This document shows, piece after piece, positions 49,027 through 58,904 of a stretch of 64,000 nucleotides of DNA. Where the stretch lies: positions 1,302,001 to 1,366,000 of the forward strand of contig CP051247.1 in NCBI GenBank assembly GCA_017795105.1, read 5' to 3'. Below the pieces are notes generated by a model. It was not told the DNA's origin. It did no database searches and saw only the letters and a program-made list of their open reading frames with translations. Source of the DNA: Planctomycetaceae bacterium (GTDB lineage Bacteria > Planctomycetota > Planctomycetia > Planctomycetales > Planctomycetaceae). The position numbers were made by a program, and so were the translations under genes. Position 1 is the stretch's first letter, and the number at the start of each line of letters is the position of its first letter.

Positions 49027-49581
49027 CTACTGTTCCATCTTGCGATAGTCAGTGATGATCACCGAGGTCACATAACTCTGGTTGAGGATCTTGTTGATCT
49101 CTTCGCGAATCTGGCGTTTGATCATGCTCAGATTCGGATCGTTCAATTCCTCAATCGCGGCACTGCGGATGATCGTAATCACCGACTGCCGGATTCTGTT
49201 CTTATGATTCTTCTTGGCTTCCGAGAACCGCTCGCTCAGATGAGCGGGAACTTCCACGTGCAGATTGAACGAGACATGAATCGCCTGCCCCTGGTGAGAC
49301 AGACTGTTCGTGCAGTTGAACGACGGCGAAATGTCGATCTCGGAGGTCTCGGTATCGTCGAGCGTCTCGGCGTCGAGAATGGCCGGATCGTTGGGATCGA
49401 TCTGAGCAGGGTCTGAATTCCCGAAAAAGAAGTACAGCATCAGGAACTCGAGAATCATCACGATCATCAGCAGTCCGCCGACTGCCGCGAGTTTCAGCCA
49501 GAAGCCGGTCCCTGCCGGTTTTTCCGCGACAGCTTCTTCAGCTTCAGGCGTCGCATTCGGTTCGGCAGCATCCGTCGCCAT
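49027..49581 (-). CDS. fliL: Flagellar basal-body protein FliL
   Basis: FliL is a stator-associated membrane protein that supports torque. The 184-residue product has an acidic cytoplasmic N-terminus, a single transmembrane helix near 30-54 (LKLAAVGGLLMIVMILEFLMLYFFF) and a periplasmic domain ending in IREEINKILNQSYVTSVIITDYRKMEQ, the typical FliL C-terminus. It lies between motB and fliN. It is longer than enterobacterial FliL by about 30 residues. Confidence 0.92.
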   Translation of the reverse strand: MATDAAEPNATPEAEEAVAEKPAGTGFWLKLAAVGGLLMIVMILEFLMLYFFFGNSDPAQIDPNDPAILDAETLDDTETSEIDISPSFNCTNSLSHQGQAIHVSFNLHVEVPAHLSERFSEAKKNHKNRIRQSVITIIRSAAIEELNDPNLSMIKRQIREEINKILNQSYVTSVIITDYRKMEQ

Positions 49582-49743
49582 GTCTCATCCTCCCTGATGA
49601 CACGTGAAGACAATTGAATCGGAGAGACGCGAAATGGAGCGAACCGGGCGATAACTCCTTGAACGCCCGAACGAAGCGAGGCCTAAACATCCCAGCTTGC
49701 GTAAACTCCGCGAATGCAGGTTCGAAAGCCTGCGCGCATCGCG

Positions 49744-50457
<714 letters not shown>

Positions 50458-50523
50458 TTGAGTCCCTTTCTCCGTCTGGCCGATTTCCGGCTGCGGAAAC
50501 CATCAGCGAGCTGATTCCGCCAA

Positions 50524-51303
50524 TCAGGCCGCCTCTTCCTCGTCAGACTTTCTCTGATTGACAGGCAGGAACGTGTTGAGCTTCTGTTCCAGAACGCGGG
50601 GGTTGTCCCCTTCCTGAATCGAAAGGATGCCGCGAACGATCACCTCGCGGATCTCCAGTTCACGCTTGCTGTAGTACCCCAGCTTATCGGCGAACGGCAG
50701 ACAGACGATATTCGAAACCATGGCGCCGTACAGAGTCGTGATCAACGCGACCGCCATCCCGGGACCAATGGCCGCCGGGTCGTCCATGTTTCCGAGCATG
50801 ATGATCAGCCCCATCAGCGTCCCAATCATCCCGAACGCGGGTGCATATCGCCCCATCGTCTCCATGAGCGACTTACCGGTCTTGTGGCGAGATGCGACCG
50901 CTTCCATCTCCGTACGCAGCACCGCTTCCATCAGCTCGGCATCGGTGCCGTCGACCGCCATTTGAATTCCGAGCAGAATGAAGGGATCGGAAATCTCTTC
51001 CGTTTTCCCTTCGAGAGCCAGAATGCCATCCCGCCGGGCGATCTCAGAGAATTCGACCAGCTGCCGGATGACAGGACGCAGATCCTGCATCTTCGGGCTC
51101 ATGACTTTCTTCACGACGCCAGGAATCAGGAACAGTGCCCCGAACGGAAACGCGATGCAGGTCGCCGCGATCGCCCCCCCGACAACCACGGCGGCTGAAG
51201 CCGCATCCCAGAATGCGAGGAACGAACCTCCTGGAGCCAGCAAAACTGCCAGCGACAGCAGGCCGACGGCCAGAACCAATCCTCCGACTGTTGCCTTATC
51301 CAT
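50524..51303 (-). CDS. motA: Flagellar stator protein MotA
   Basis: MotA forms the pentameric part of the stator that interacts with FliG. The 259-residue product has two N-terminal membrane segments (GGLVLAVGLLSLAVLLA and AAVVVGGAIAATCIAFPFG) and two later ones (YAPAFGMIGTLMGLIIMLGNM and GPGMAVALITTLYGAMVSNIVCLPFADKL), the usual MotA/ExbB-type arrangement. It follows flbD with 62 bp between and precedes motB. Confidence 0.94.
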   Translation of the reverse strand: MDKATVGGLVLAVGLLSLAVLLAPGGSFLAFWDAASAAVVVGGAIAATCIAFPFGALFLIPGVVKKVMSPKMQDLRPVIRQLVEFSEIARRDGILALEGKTEEISDPFILLGIQMAVDGTDAELMEAVLRTEMEAVASRHKTGKSLMETMGRYAPAFGMIGTLMGLIIMLGNMDDPAAIGPGMAVALITTLYGAMVSNIVCLPFADKLGYYSKRELEIREVIVRGILSIQEGDNPRVLEQKLNTFLPVNQRKSDEEEAA

Positions 51304-51365
51304 ATCTCAATTTCTGTGTGGACCTGAAAGGGTCGACTTCAGCGATTGTCTCACGAGCTCAGCAA

Positions 51366-51560
51366 TCACAACCCGGGGATGCGGCGGACCGATCGGGAAT
51401 AGTCGACACTGCGTTTGACGACTTCGTCGACCGACTCCTTCACGATGAGGCGATCATCGGTCGTCAGCGTGATATACGTATCGGGGCGACTTTCGATGTA
51501 TCGAATCAGCTCGGCATTGAGCACGAACTGTTCTCCGTTAAGCCGCGTCAGTTTGATCAT
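51366..51560 (-). CDS. flbD: Flagellar protein FlbD
   Basis: FlbD (SwrD in Bacillus) is a small protein that promotes stator or motor function. The 64-residue product matches the family: MIKLTRLNGEQFVLNAELI, then ESRPDTYITLTTDDRLIVKESVDEVV. The gene lies 35 bp after flgE and before motA, the typical flgE-flbD-motA order seen in Spirochaetes and Firmicutes. Confidence 0.93.
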   Translation of the reverse strand: MIKLTRLNGEQFVLNAELIRYIESRPDTYITLTTDDRLIVKESVDEVVKRSVDYSRSVRRIPGL

Positions 51561-51595
51561 GACCTGTTCCTTCAGTCACGAAACATCAAATTCAA

Positions 51596-53314
51596 TTACC
51601 GTCCCAGAAGAAGGAGTTCATCGACGAGTCGCTGCACCGAGTCGATCACCCGGGCGTTGCCCCGGTAGTTGGTCGAAGCAACGATCAGGTCCACGAGGTT
51701 CTTACCGATGTCGGTATTGGAGAGTTCAATGGAACCGGCCCGAATCGTTCCGGCACCGAAGTTCCCCGGAGTCACAAGGAACGGCGTTCCCGAACTCACC
51801 CCTTCCAGGAAGGTCGTGTCGCCGTTATCCAGCAGACCCTGCGGGTTCGAGAATCGAGCCAGCACGACCTGTCCGAGAGTTCGAATGATCCCGTTGTCGA
51901 AGATGCCGTTGATGACCCCGGTTTCATCGATGACGAAGCTCGAAAGCGATCCGGGATCGGAACCGTCCTGCCCCTGCAGCGTGATGGCGCTCCCCGCTGA
52001 TTCCGTTGAAATCCCGGTCAGCTTCGTGAGATCGAGATTGATCTGCATCGGACTGACAGCAGCGGTGTTGTTCCGGTCGATGGCGAACTGATGGACGCCG
52101 CCCGACGTAACAATCCCTTCCCCGTCGAACACGAACGTACCGTTTCCGAGGACCACATCGGAGTCGCTGTCATCGACACTTTCAAGGAAGTACCGGAACG
52201 TGGATGAGGTCGAGTCGCGGGACTCAAGATACGTTGTCATCTTCACGTTGACTTCCTGTCCGAGGGAGTCGAACACGATAAAGTCCGTGATGGCGCTCTC
52301 ACCGTCTGCGAACTGGTTCTTTGTGAACGGAACCTCGACCGTTGCCGAGCTGGTCCCGTCGAAGACCTGCAGGTCGCCGAGCGTAATGGAAACGTCATTC
52401 ACTGTCCCCCGGTTGCCGATCACCTGAATCAGCCCGTTGGCATCGATTGTGATGCCCGGGTTCTGCCCCCCTTCCTGAGGCACGGTTCCGCCGCTGTGAA
52501 TCCCGATGGTGCGATCCATCATGGTCATCAGATCGGAAAGGGTGGTCGTCGCGGAAACCGTGAGGGTCTGCGAATCGAGAATACGTCCGCCTTTGCGGGG
52601 CGTGAACGTGATCTCATCGTTCAGATTAAACATGGCGGTGGCATCCCCTTCTTTGTAAAGGGATGTCAGCAGCGTCGCTCCGGTTGCGGTATCTCCGCCG
52701 ACTACGGTTCCGCCGGCGGTATTGACGAACGCATCCTGGGACGAAAGGGTGCCCCCCCGAGTGGACAGCTCGCCGGTCGAAAGCAGCGCGCCACTGATCG
52801 ACAGATTTCGCGTTTGCTGGGCGACAGTCAGGTCTCCCAGAGGAATCTCGATATCGGCCAGCTGCGTGGTGACCAGATTGAAATCTTCATCGACGCCGTA
52901 GCCCTGCACGCGCAGACCGGACGGCGTTACCAGCGTGTCTTCACTACTCAGGTTGAAGTTACCTGCTCGTGTGTAGACATTTCCGTCGGGGCCATTGACG
53001 ATGAAGAAGCCGTCCCCCTGAATGGCCAGGTCGGAGGGGCTGGTCGAGTTCGTGATCGACCCTTGAGAGAAATCTTTGAAGATCGCCGCCGACGTGGCCC
53101 CCAGACCGATCTGCTTCGGGTTCGTCCCGCCGTTGTCGGCTGAGGATCGCGAACCGACCGAAAGCGTTCGGGAGAGCTGCGTCTGGAAGAGCACGGACGA
53201 AGCTTTGAAGCCATTCGTTCCGGCGTTTGCGATATTGTTTCCCAGAACGTCGATGGTCTGTTCATTCAGAGCCAGACCGTTCAACGATGTGGTCAACGCG
53301 GATGTAAGTCCCAT
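51596..53314 (-). CDS. flgE: Flagellar hook protein FlgE
   Basis: FlgE builds the hook, the universal joint between rod and filament. The 572-residue product has the flagellar rod/hook N-terminus (LTTSLNGLALNEQTIDVLGNNIANAGTNGFKAS), the PSDLAIQGDGFFIV strand and the C-terminal IELSNTDIGKNLVDLIVASTNYRGNARVI coiled region. It is longer than enterobacterial FlgE (about 400) because of an expanded variable domain. It follows flgD with a 265-bp gap in which no gene is seen. Confidence 0.94.
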   Translation of the reverse strand: MGLTSALTTSLNGLALNEQTIDVLGNNIANAGTNGFKASSVLFQTQLSRTLSVGSRSSADNGGTNPKQIGLGATSAAIFKDFSQGSITNSTSPSDLAIQGDGFFIVNGPDGNVYTRAGNFNLSSEDTLVTPSGLRVQGYGVDEDFNLVTTQLADIEIPLGDLTVAQQTRNLSISGALLSTGELSTRGGTLSSQDAFVNTAGGTVVGGDTATGATLLTSLYKEGDATAMFNLNDEITFTPRKGGRILDSQTLTVSATTTLSDLMTMMDRTIGIHSGGTVPQEGGQNPGITIDANGLIQVIGNRGTVNDVSITLGDLQVFDGTSSATVEVPFTKNQFADGESAITDFIVFDSLGQEVNVKMTTYLESRDSTSSTFRYFLESVDDSDSDVVLGNGTFVFDGEGIVTSGGVHQFAIDRNNTAAVSPMQINLDLTKLTGISTESAGSAITLQGQDGSDPGSLSSFVIDETGVINGIFDNGIIRTLGQVVLARFSNPQGLLDNGDTTFLEGVSSGTPFLVTPGNFGAGTIRAGSIELSNTDIGKNLVDLIVASTNYRGNARVIDSVQRLVDELLLLGR

Positions 53315-53579
53315 TGTATCCCCCGACAGTTACTCGTCCCTGACGAACGACTCTCCCCCGAGAGCGTTCGCTGTCGATTCTGCATCCCTGCGGCCGGAAC
53401 GAAGTTGAACTTCGAACCGAGTTCCGAGGCGCATCCCTATCCTGTATCGGCATCCGCCGTCAGGATCCGTAATTTTCTCCCAGATTACCGTCCAGGTCAT
53501 CTGGCCGCCGTCTTCTTCGACAGGCTGGGCGTATTGTCAAGAGCCCAACGATCGTCGAAGCGTTCACGCCCATTGCAGC

Positions 53580-54113
53580 TTACGAATCAGTTTCGTTCGA
53601 GTTTTCGGAGTCATCCGTTTCCGCCTCGTCGACGACTTCGTTCGAGACCGAGCGGATGTCCGAGATTTGAACTTCTTTTCCGTCGACAATCACGTAAGCC
53701 TTATCCCCTTTGAGGATGGCGCGTTCGACCTTCCCGGAGACGCTCTGCGTTGTCTCGTATTCCTCATTGGTGACCGGATCGATCTTCGTCACCGTGATAT
53801 CGGCTTCCACATATCGACCGATTAGAGCTGCAGCCGACGACGCGAACGAGGTCTTTGCAGCTGCCGCCTGAGTATCGGTCACCGACTTCAGGGTTTCCTG
53901 AAGTTCGATCCCTCCCTGCAGGCTCCGCATTTCCGAAAGCTGGCTCAGCAACGCTTCATTGCTCACCGGCTCGGTCGGATCCTGGTTCTGCAGCTGAACA
54001 ATCAGCATCTTGAGAAACGATTCTGCATCGAGCGAATTGAAGCCCGCGCTCTGCTGATCGACGATATTGATCTTCTCGCCGGTCGGGCTGGTCACGGTAT
54101 CGATAACCGCCAT
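53580..54113 (-). CDS. flgD: Flagellar hook-capping protein FlgD
   Basis: FlgD is the scaffold cap needed for hook assembly. The 177-residue product has the conserved N-terminal half LDAESFLKMLIVQLQNQDPTEPVSNEALLSQLSEM and a short C-terminal domain (ALIGRYVEADITVTKIDPVTNEEYETTQSVSGKVERA). It is shorter than many FlgD proteins but complete. The position between fliK and flgE fits the conserved fliK-flgD-flgE order. Confidence 0.92.
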   Translation of the reverse strand: MAVIDTVTSPTGEKINIVDQQSAGFNSLDAESFLKMLIVQLQNQDPTEPVSNEALLSQLSEMRSLQGGIELQETLKSVTDTQAAAAKTSFASSAAALIGRYVEADITVTKIDPVTNEEYETTQSVSGKVERAILKGDKAYVIVDGKEVQISDIRSVSNEVVDEAETDDSENSNETDS

Positions 54114-54267
54114 GGCATTCTGCCTTCTATGGAGTTAGGTTCGACGCTTGGAGCCTGTCCGGCTCTCAGAGCACATTGCTCTACCTGTAGCGACGTATGA
54201 GCGTCAAAAGGCCTGCAGATGACCATCTCACGTCGCTGAAGGCCGCTACTCTTGTAAGAACTCTGAA

Positions 54268-56169
54268 CTAGACTTCGACGTCAATTTCCGTCACGCCTGT
54301 GGTGTTTCGCACGGCCGCAGGTCGAGACGATGTTTCTTCTTCCGCCGGCTCGCCCGCTGCGTATCCGGTCTGGTGCTGGGGATCCTCTTCATCACTGAAC
54401 TGACCGCTGCCCGATTCGCCGTCGACGCCGCTATCCGAGCTCTGGCTCAGACTTTCGTTGACTTCGATCTGAATCTGGTCGAGCTTGAGTCCCTGCTGCT
54501 GCAGTGAATCGCGGAGGACACTCAACTGTTCAAAGATCACAGCCCGGGCGGCTGCGGTTTCCACTTCCAGTCGAGCGGTCACCTGTCCCTGATGACGGCC
54601 AATCTCAATCTGCAGAGTGCCGAGTTCGGGGGGATTCAGACGAATCCGCAGCGGCTTCCCCTGCTCCGCAGCCTGCTGAATGAAGCCTGCCAGTTTTTGA
54701 GGCACATCCCCCCGGGTGGTATCGAGCACCGGTCGAGAAACCTCCGTCTTCGCTCCCGTTGCCGCAGCCGGTCGACTCTCAACGCTGACCGGACTCGAAA
54801 GAGAGTCGCGAGGTCCAGCAGCCGTCTCCGGCGTCTTCAGCTGTTCTCTCGGCTCAGCAACAGCGACAGGCTCCACGGTCGTGGCGGTTGTCGAGGCTAC
54901 CGGAGATGGCACGGGATCATCAGACGTTGCGACAGGTTGATTTTGCAGCACGACCGTGGTTTGAGCCGCACTTCCGGCAGTCGGAGTCTGTGAGGCAGAC
55001 GTCTTCTGGGAAGTCGATTCGTCAGACACGCTGTCCGACTGCGCGTCCGTTTCTGGTTCGGCCACCTTGCGGGATCCGACATCGCGGGATCCGACATCGT
55101 TTGTCGGCTGGAGCGGCTCTGATTCGCTTTCTTCCGAAACGACCGGAGCTTCGACCTGTTCTTCGGCGACTGGCTCAACGGGTTTCTGCTCTGCTTTCGG
55201 GGAAGCTTCTGCAGCCGCCTGATTCATGACCGGTTGCTGCGGAAGCACTTCATCGCTCTTGTTCTGCGAGTCGTTGAACTCAGGTTCCACGGTTCCCGTT
55301 TCGGGAATCACAGTCGGAGCCTGCACATTAACCTGCTGGGCTGGTTCTTCAGCTGCGGCTTCAACCTGGACGTCTGCGGGCAGATCAGCGGGTGCCTTCT
55401 CGAATGCTTCTTCGTCATTCGTTTCGACCTGCTGCTCAACCGGAGCAATGGGAAGGTCAACGGCAAGCACGACGTCTTCAACGACTTCGTCGTCAATCTC
55501 CACAGGCTCTGACTGCTTGTCCGTCGGACTCGTCGCCGACTTTGAACTGGTTGCGGGCTGCATCGCCTGCAGGAACATGGCCGGGGCGATCACTTCGTGA
55601 GGTTCACCGACTGGTTCGGTATTCGTCCCTGGCTGAGGCGACTTATCCGGCTTCTCGGCGTAGCGTGTTGCGGTTGCCTGCAGGAACGTCGCCGGCACAA
55701 CGGGAGCGGACTGGTCAACCGATTCCTTTTGAACCGGCGCGGACTTCACCTCTGGCGTCGCCGTTTCGACGGTGTCCGTCGGCTCCGACTTCACTTGTTT
55801 TGAGCCGGTTGGGGCTGTCGCTTGAGACTCTTGAGCGGTCGGAGCAACGTCTCCCTTCGACGGCGCTGGTACCGGATTCTCCGCTTCTGTACGTTCCGGC
55901 TTTGTTCGAATCGCGGGACGGGATTTCTCCGGGAGAGCAGCCGAGCGATTGGGCGATTCTTCCGCGGTGGGCTTTGCGCGGTCGGCTCGGGTTCGTGACT
56001 CCGGTTCCGGCTTCGTCGACCGACGATTTCGCAGCTGATCTTCAAACGACGGTCGATCCGGCGTCGAAACGTTCTGGTCCTGGACCGCAGGTTTCTCGGG
56101 AACCTGTGTACGCTGTGTACGGGCAAGGACCGTAGTCAAACTGAGCAGACTGTCTTGAGGGGGCAACAT
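54268..56169 (-). CDS. fliK: Flagellar hook-length control protein FliK
   Basis: FliK is the secreted ruler that sets hook length and triggers FlhB switching. The 633-residue product is mostly a Pro/Glu/Thr-rich disordered region with a C-terminal FliK domain (residues about 485-580) containing KPLRIRLNPPELGTLQIEI and EQLSVLRDSLQQQGLKLDQIQIEV. Two internal VVPATFLQATAT- and VIAPAMFLQAMQ-like segments and a 15-bp tandem repeat (55071-55099) suggest length variation in the ruler. It overlaps no neighbour and lies between the MotE-like gene and flgD. Confidence 0.9.
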   Translation of the reverse strand: MLPPQDSLLSLTTVLARTQRTQVPEKPAVQDQNVSTPDRPSFEDQLRNRRSTKPEPESRTRADRAKPTAEESPNRSAALPEKSRPAIRTKPERTEAENPVPAPSKGDVAPTAQESQATAPTGSKQVKSEPTDTVETATPEVKSAPVQKESVDQSAPVVPATFLQATATRYAEKPDKSPQPGTNTEPVGEPHEVIAPAMFLQAMQPATSSKSATSPTDKQSEPVEIDDEVVEDVVLAVDLPIAPVEQQVETNDEEAFEKAPADLPADVQVEAAAEEPAQQVNVQAPTVIPETGTVEPEFNDSQNKSDEVLPQQPVMNQAAAEASPKAEQKPVEPVAEEQVEAPVVSEESESEPLQPTNDVGSRDVGSRKVAEPETDAQSDSVSDESTSQKTSASQTPTAGSAAQTTVVLQNQPVATSDDPVPSPVASTTATTVEPVAVAEPREQLKTPETAAGPRDSLSSPVSVESRPAAATGAKTEVSRPVLDTTRGDVPQKLAGFIQQAAEQGKPLRIRLNPPELGTLQIEIGRHQGQVTARLEVETAAARAVIFEQLSVLRDSLQQQGLKLDQIQIEVNESLSQSSDSGVDGESGSGQFSDEEDPQHQTGYAAGEPAEEETSSRPAAVRNTTGVTEIDVEV

Positions 56170-56256
56170 CCGTGTGCCTCGCTGAACGGTTCGATCCGAA
56201 GAAATCTGACGAGTTCAGACTTCAGGCAATCGACCGCAGCGGCTCGGTAAGTCCCT

Positions 56257-56946
56257 TTAGCGGGACTCGGTTTCGCCTCCTGGTTGATCCATCAACGCCT
56301 GCTGAGCGCGATCGGCTGGTCCGATCAGCGGTTCGCCCCGATAGATTGCCTTGTATATTTCTTCGGCTTTTTGGACGCGTTCCATCGGATCTTTCCCGGC
56401 AATTCTTTCGCGAAACTGATCAAGAATGCGAGCAGCGTCCTTTTCCGGCATGCCCTTGAGCAAAAGAACGGCATCATCGGTATTAAGCGCCAGGAGTTTC
56501 TCAACCCCCGACTCGGGATCCATCTTCAGCAGAATGGCGCGTGCCTGAGCCACCGCTTCCTCTTCGATCGCCGCCCGTTCTTTCTCGAGTTCGTCCTTGA
56601 ACGCCTTCTTGATCTGCTCAAGCTTCTGCCGTTCGGTCATCACGAGATTCGTTTGATCATCAATCGCTTTCTTGAGAACCGCCAGTTCACTTTCCCGAGC
56701 CGCGATGCTGAGGATCTTCTCGGTCCGCTTCTGAACAATCTCGTCGTAGGAAGTCATCTCCATCTCGACTTCGTCATCCTGCTGGATCGAACTCGGCAGA
56801 GGCTCTCCTTTGATAATGGCCACGATGTCGAGTACGGCGTCCCGGCTCATGTTTCCCTGTCCCCAGGAATACACGAACACCAGCGCCACGGTGAGCAAAG
56901 TCGCCGTGGAGAAGATTCCGATGACTGCGCCAAGAATACGTATCAT
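56257..56946 (-). CDS. MotE/YlxF-like flagellar accessory protein
   Basis: This 229-residue protein has one N-terminal transmembrane helix (IRILGAVIGIFSTATLLTVALVFVYSW), a long coiled coil (about 70-135: EKILSIAARESELAVLKKAIDDQ to ELEKERAAIEEEA) and a C-terminal helical domain resembling MgtE-N (VEKLLALNTDDAVLLLKGMPEKDAARILDQF). This matches MotE/YlxF-type proteins found between fliJ and fliK in fla operons. It probably helps stator or export assembly, but no direct function is known here. Confidence 0.78.
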   Translation of the reverse strand: MIRILGAVIGIFSTATLLTVALVFVYSWGQGNMSRDAVLDIVAIIKGEPLPSSIQQDDEVEMEMTSYDEIVQKRTEKILSIAARESELAVLKKAIDDQTNLVMTERQKLEQIKKAFKDELEKERAAIEEEAVAQARAILLKMDPESGVEKLLALNTDDAVLLLKGMPEKDAARILDQFRERIAGKDPMERVQKAEEIYKAIYRGEPLIGPADRAQQALMDQPGGETESR

Positions 56947-57047
56947 GGTCCACCAGGACGGTTTAAGGGATCAGAAGACAAACCCATCTCCAACAGATGG
57001 TGGTCAGCCGGGGTTCATTCGCGAACGATTCTCGATCGAGGTGTCAT

Positions 57048-57491
57048 TCAAACGGACCGCAGGTTCGTCGCCGCCCAGGCGTCCTGCAGATTGATCTCGC
57101 TCTTGCGACTTTCCTTGTGTTCGTGTTGCTTCAACTTCTTGTCTCGCAGACGTTCCAGCGACTTCACCGCCGCATCGGCCTGTTGAATGGCCTTGCGACA
57201 GAGTTCGAGCTGTTTTTCGTACCGGACGTGATCGGCTCGTAAACGGGCCTTATGCTCGTCGATCTGAGCGACGTCGTACCGAATCGCAGCCAGCTTTCGG
57301 ACATCGATCGCGCCGGACTGACTGGCGACACGCATCTGTTCCACGGTTTCCGTTCGATCGTCGTCGAGGTCTTGAAGAGAAGCCGTACATGTCTGCTGAT
57401 CCCGCAGGACATCGGCCATCAGTTGTCGACACTGGTCGAGTTGATGACGTCGATACTTCAGAAGTGATTCAAGCTGGAATTGGAAGGACAT
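57048..57491 (-). CDS. fliJ: Flagellar export chaperone FliJ
   Basis: FliJ is a coiled-coil protein of the export ATPase complex. The 147-residue product starts MSFQFQLESLLKYRRHQLDQC, the typical FliJ N-terminus, and continues as a charged antiparallel coiled coil with heptads (RLRADHVRYEKQLELCRKAIQQAD). It lies 21 bp after fliI. Sequence identity between FliJ proteins is low, so the assignment relies on start, length, coiled coil and position. Confidence 0.88.
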   Translation of the reverse strand: MSFQFQLESLLKYRRHQLDQCRQLMADVLRDQQTCTASLQDLDDDRTETVEQMRVASQSGAIDVRKLAAIRYDVAQIDEHKARLRADHVRYEKQLELCRKAIQQADAAVKSLERLRDKKLKQHEHKESRKSEINLQDAWAATNLRSV

Positions 57492-57512
57492 TGTCTAACA
57501 GTTAATTCTAAG

Positions 57513-58898
57513 TCAGGCAGAAGCCGGCATGGCTTGCTGCGGTTCGTTGTGCTGAGTTTCATTCTTCTGAGGCGCGGCGGGAGCGACCTGGCTGCCGAGT
57601 GCCAGCAGGTTCTGAATCGTTTCGGCCATCGGCACGTGATCCGTGGCCGCCTGCTGCAGCACGCGATCGACGTGCGGCTTCAGGGCAATCGCCCGGTCAA
57701 TCCGCGGATTCGACCCCGCCTGATAGGCGCCGATGTTGATCATGTCTTCGGACTGCCGATAAGCCGCGAGCATTCGTTTGAGGTTCTGAGCGGCGGACAG
57801 ATGCTCCGGAGCAGCGAGTTCGTTCATCAGTCGACTCACGCTGCCGAGCACATCAATGGCTGGCCAGTGCGACTGATGAGCCAGTTCTCGGGACAGAACA
57901 ATGTGGCCATCGAGAATCCCGCGAACGGTATCCGAAATCGGCTCGTTGGTGTCGTCCCCTTCAACAAGCACGGTGTAGAGTCCGGTAATGCTCCCCTGCT
58001 CCGTGCGACCGCTTCGTTCGAGCAGGCGCGGGAGTTGAGCGAATACACTGGGCGGAAATCCGCGTGTCGCAGGAGGCTCTCCGGCTGCCAGTCCAATCTC
58101 ACGTTGCGCCAGTGCGAAACGGGTCACGCTGTCCATCATCAACAGCACGTTGAGATTCATATCGCGAAAATACTCGGCGACCGCCGTGCCGGTGTAGGCG
58201 CACTGACGACGCAGCAGAGCCGATTCTTCGCTGGTGGCAACAATCAACACGCTGCGAGCCATGCCTTCCGGGCCGAGATCGCGTTCAAGGAACTCACGGA
58301 CTTCCCGGCCTCGCTCACCGACCAGCACAACCACGTTCACATCGGCTTTGGCATACTTGGCCAGCTGTCCGAGCAAGGTACTCTTGCCGACACCACTCCC
58401 GGCGAAGATGCCGAGACGTTGTCCCTGACCGCAGGTGAGCATGCCGTCGATGGCTTTCACGCCAGTCTCAAGCACCTCATCAATACGTGGACGATGCAGC
58501 GGCGAAACAGGATCGGCCAGAATGGGCACCGAATGCGGCAGAACGACAGGCGGTCCACCATCGATGAACCGTCCCCGCGCGTTGATGACCCGTCCCAGCA
58601 ACTGCTGACCAACCCGCAATGATTGCCGCGTCTGTCGCAGTTCAACGAGATCGCCACCTTTGATGCCGATCAGGTCCGCATATGGCTGAATAATCACTTC
58701 GTCATCATTGACCCCGACCACCTCGGCTTCAACCGGGCCGCGATTCGGGCTCACGATGCGACAAAGAGCTCCCAGCGGAGCGGCCAGTCCACGAACGTGC
58801 GCAGCCATCCCGGCAATCCGGGAGATCCGGCCGGTCAGCTTGTACGGAAGAACGCCTTCCAGCTTCTCCGCCCACACGTTGTTCGCTGAGACTGTCAT
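57513..58898 (-). CDS. fliI: Flagellar export ATPase FliI
   Basis: FliI is the F1-beta-like ATPase of the flagellar type III export system. The 461-residue product has Walker A AGSGVGKST (166-174), Walker B NVLLMMDSVTRFALAQREIGLA, and the GEPPATRGFPPSVFAQLPRLLER and EGDDTNEPISDTVRGILDGHIVLSR segments typical of type III ATPases. It follows fliH by 6 bp and precedes fliJ. Confidence 0.97.
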   Translation of the reverse strand: MTVSANNVWAEKLEGVLPYKLTGRISRIAGMAAHVRGLAAPLGALCRIVSPNRGPVEAEVVGVNDDEVIIQPYADLIGIKGGDLVELRQTRQSLRVGQQLLGRVINARGRFIDGGPPVVLPHSVPILADPVSPLHRPRIDEVLETGVKAIDGMLTCGQGQRLGIFAGSGVGKSTLLGQLAKYAKADVNVVVLVGERGREVREFLERDLGPEGMARSVLIVATSEESALLRRQCAYTGTAVAEYFRDMNLNVLLMMDSVTRFALAQREIGLAAGEPPATRGFPPSVFAQLPRLLERSGRTEQGSITGLYTVLVEGDDTNEPISDTVRGILDGHIVLSRELAHQSHWPAIDVLGSVSRLMNELAAPEHLSAAQNLKRMLAAYRQSEDMINIGAYQAGSNPRIDRAIALKPHVDRVLQQAATDHVPMAETIQNLLALGSQVAPAAPQKNETQHNEPQQAMPASA

Positions 58899-58904
58899 AA
58901 GTAT

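Noticed and set aside
49716..49733. GCAGGTTCGAAAGCCTGC, resembling a tRNA T-arm
   Set aside because: The flanking sequence cannot form the acceptor, D and anticodon arms, so it is only a small hairpin between motB and fliL.
53444..53451. GCCGATAC on the minus strand, resembling a sigma28 -10 box, upstream of flgE
   Set aside because: No TAAA-type -35 box occurs at the required 15-bp spacing, so it is probably chance.
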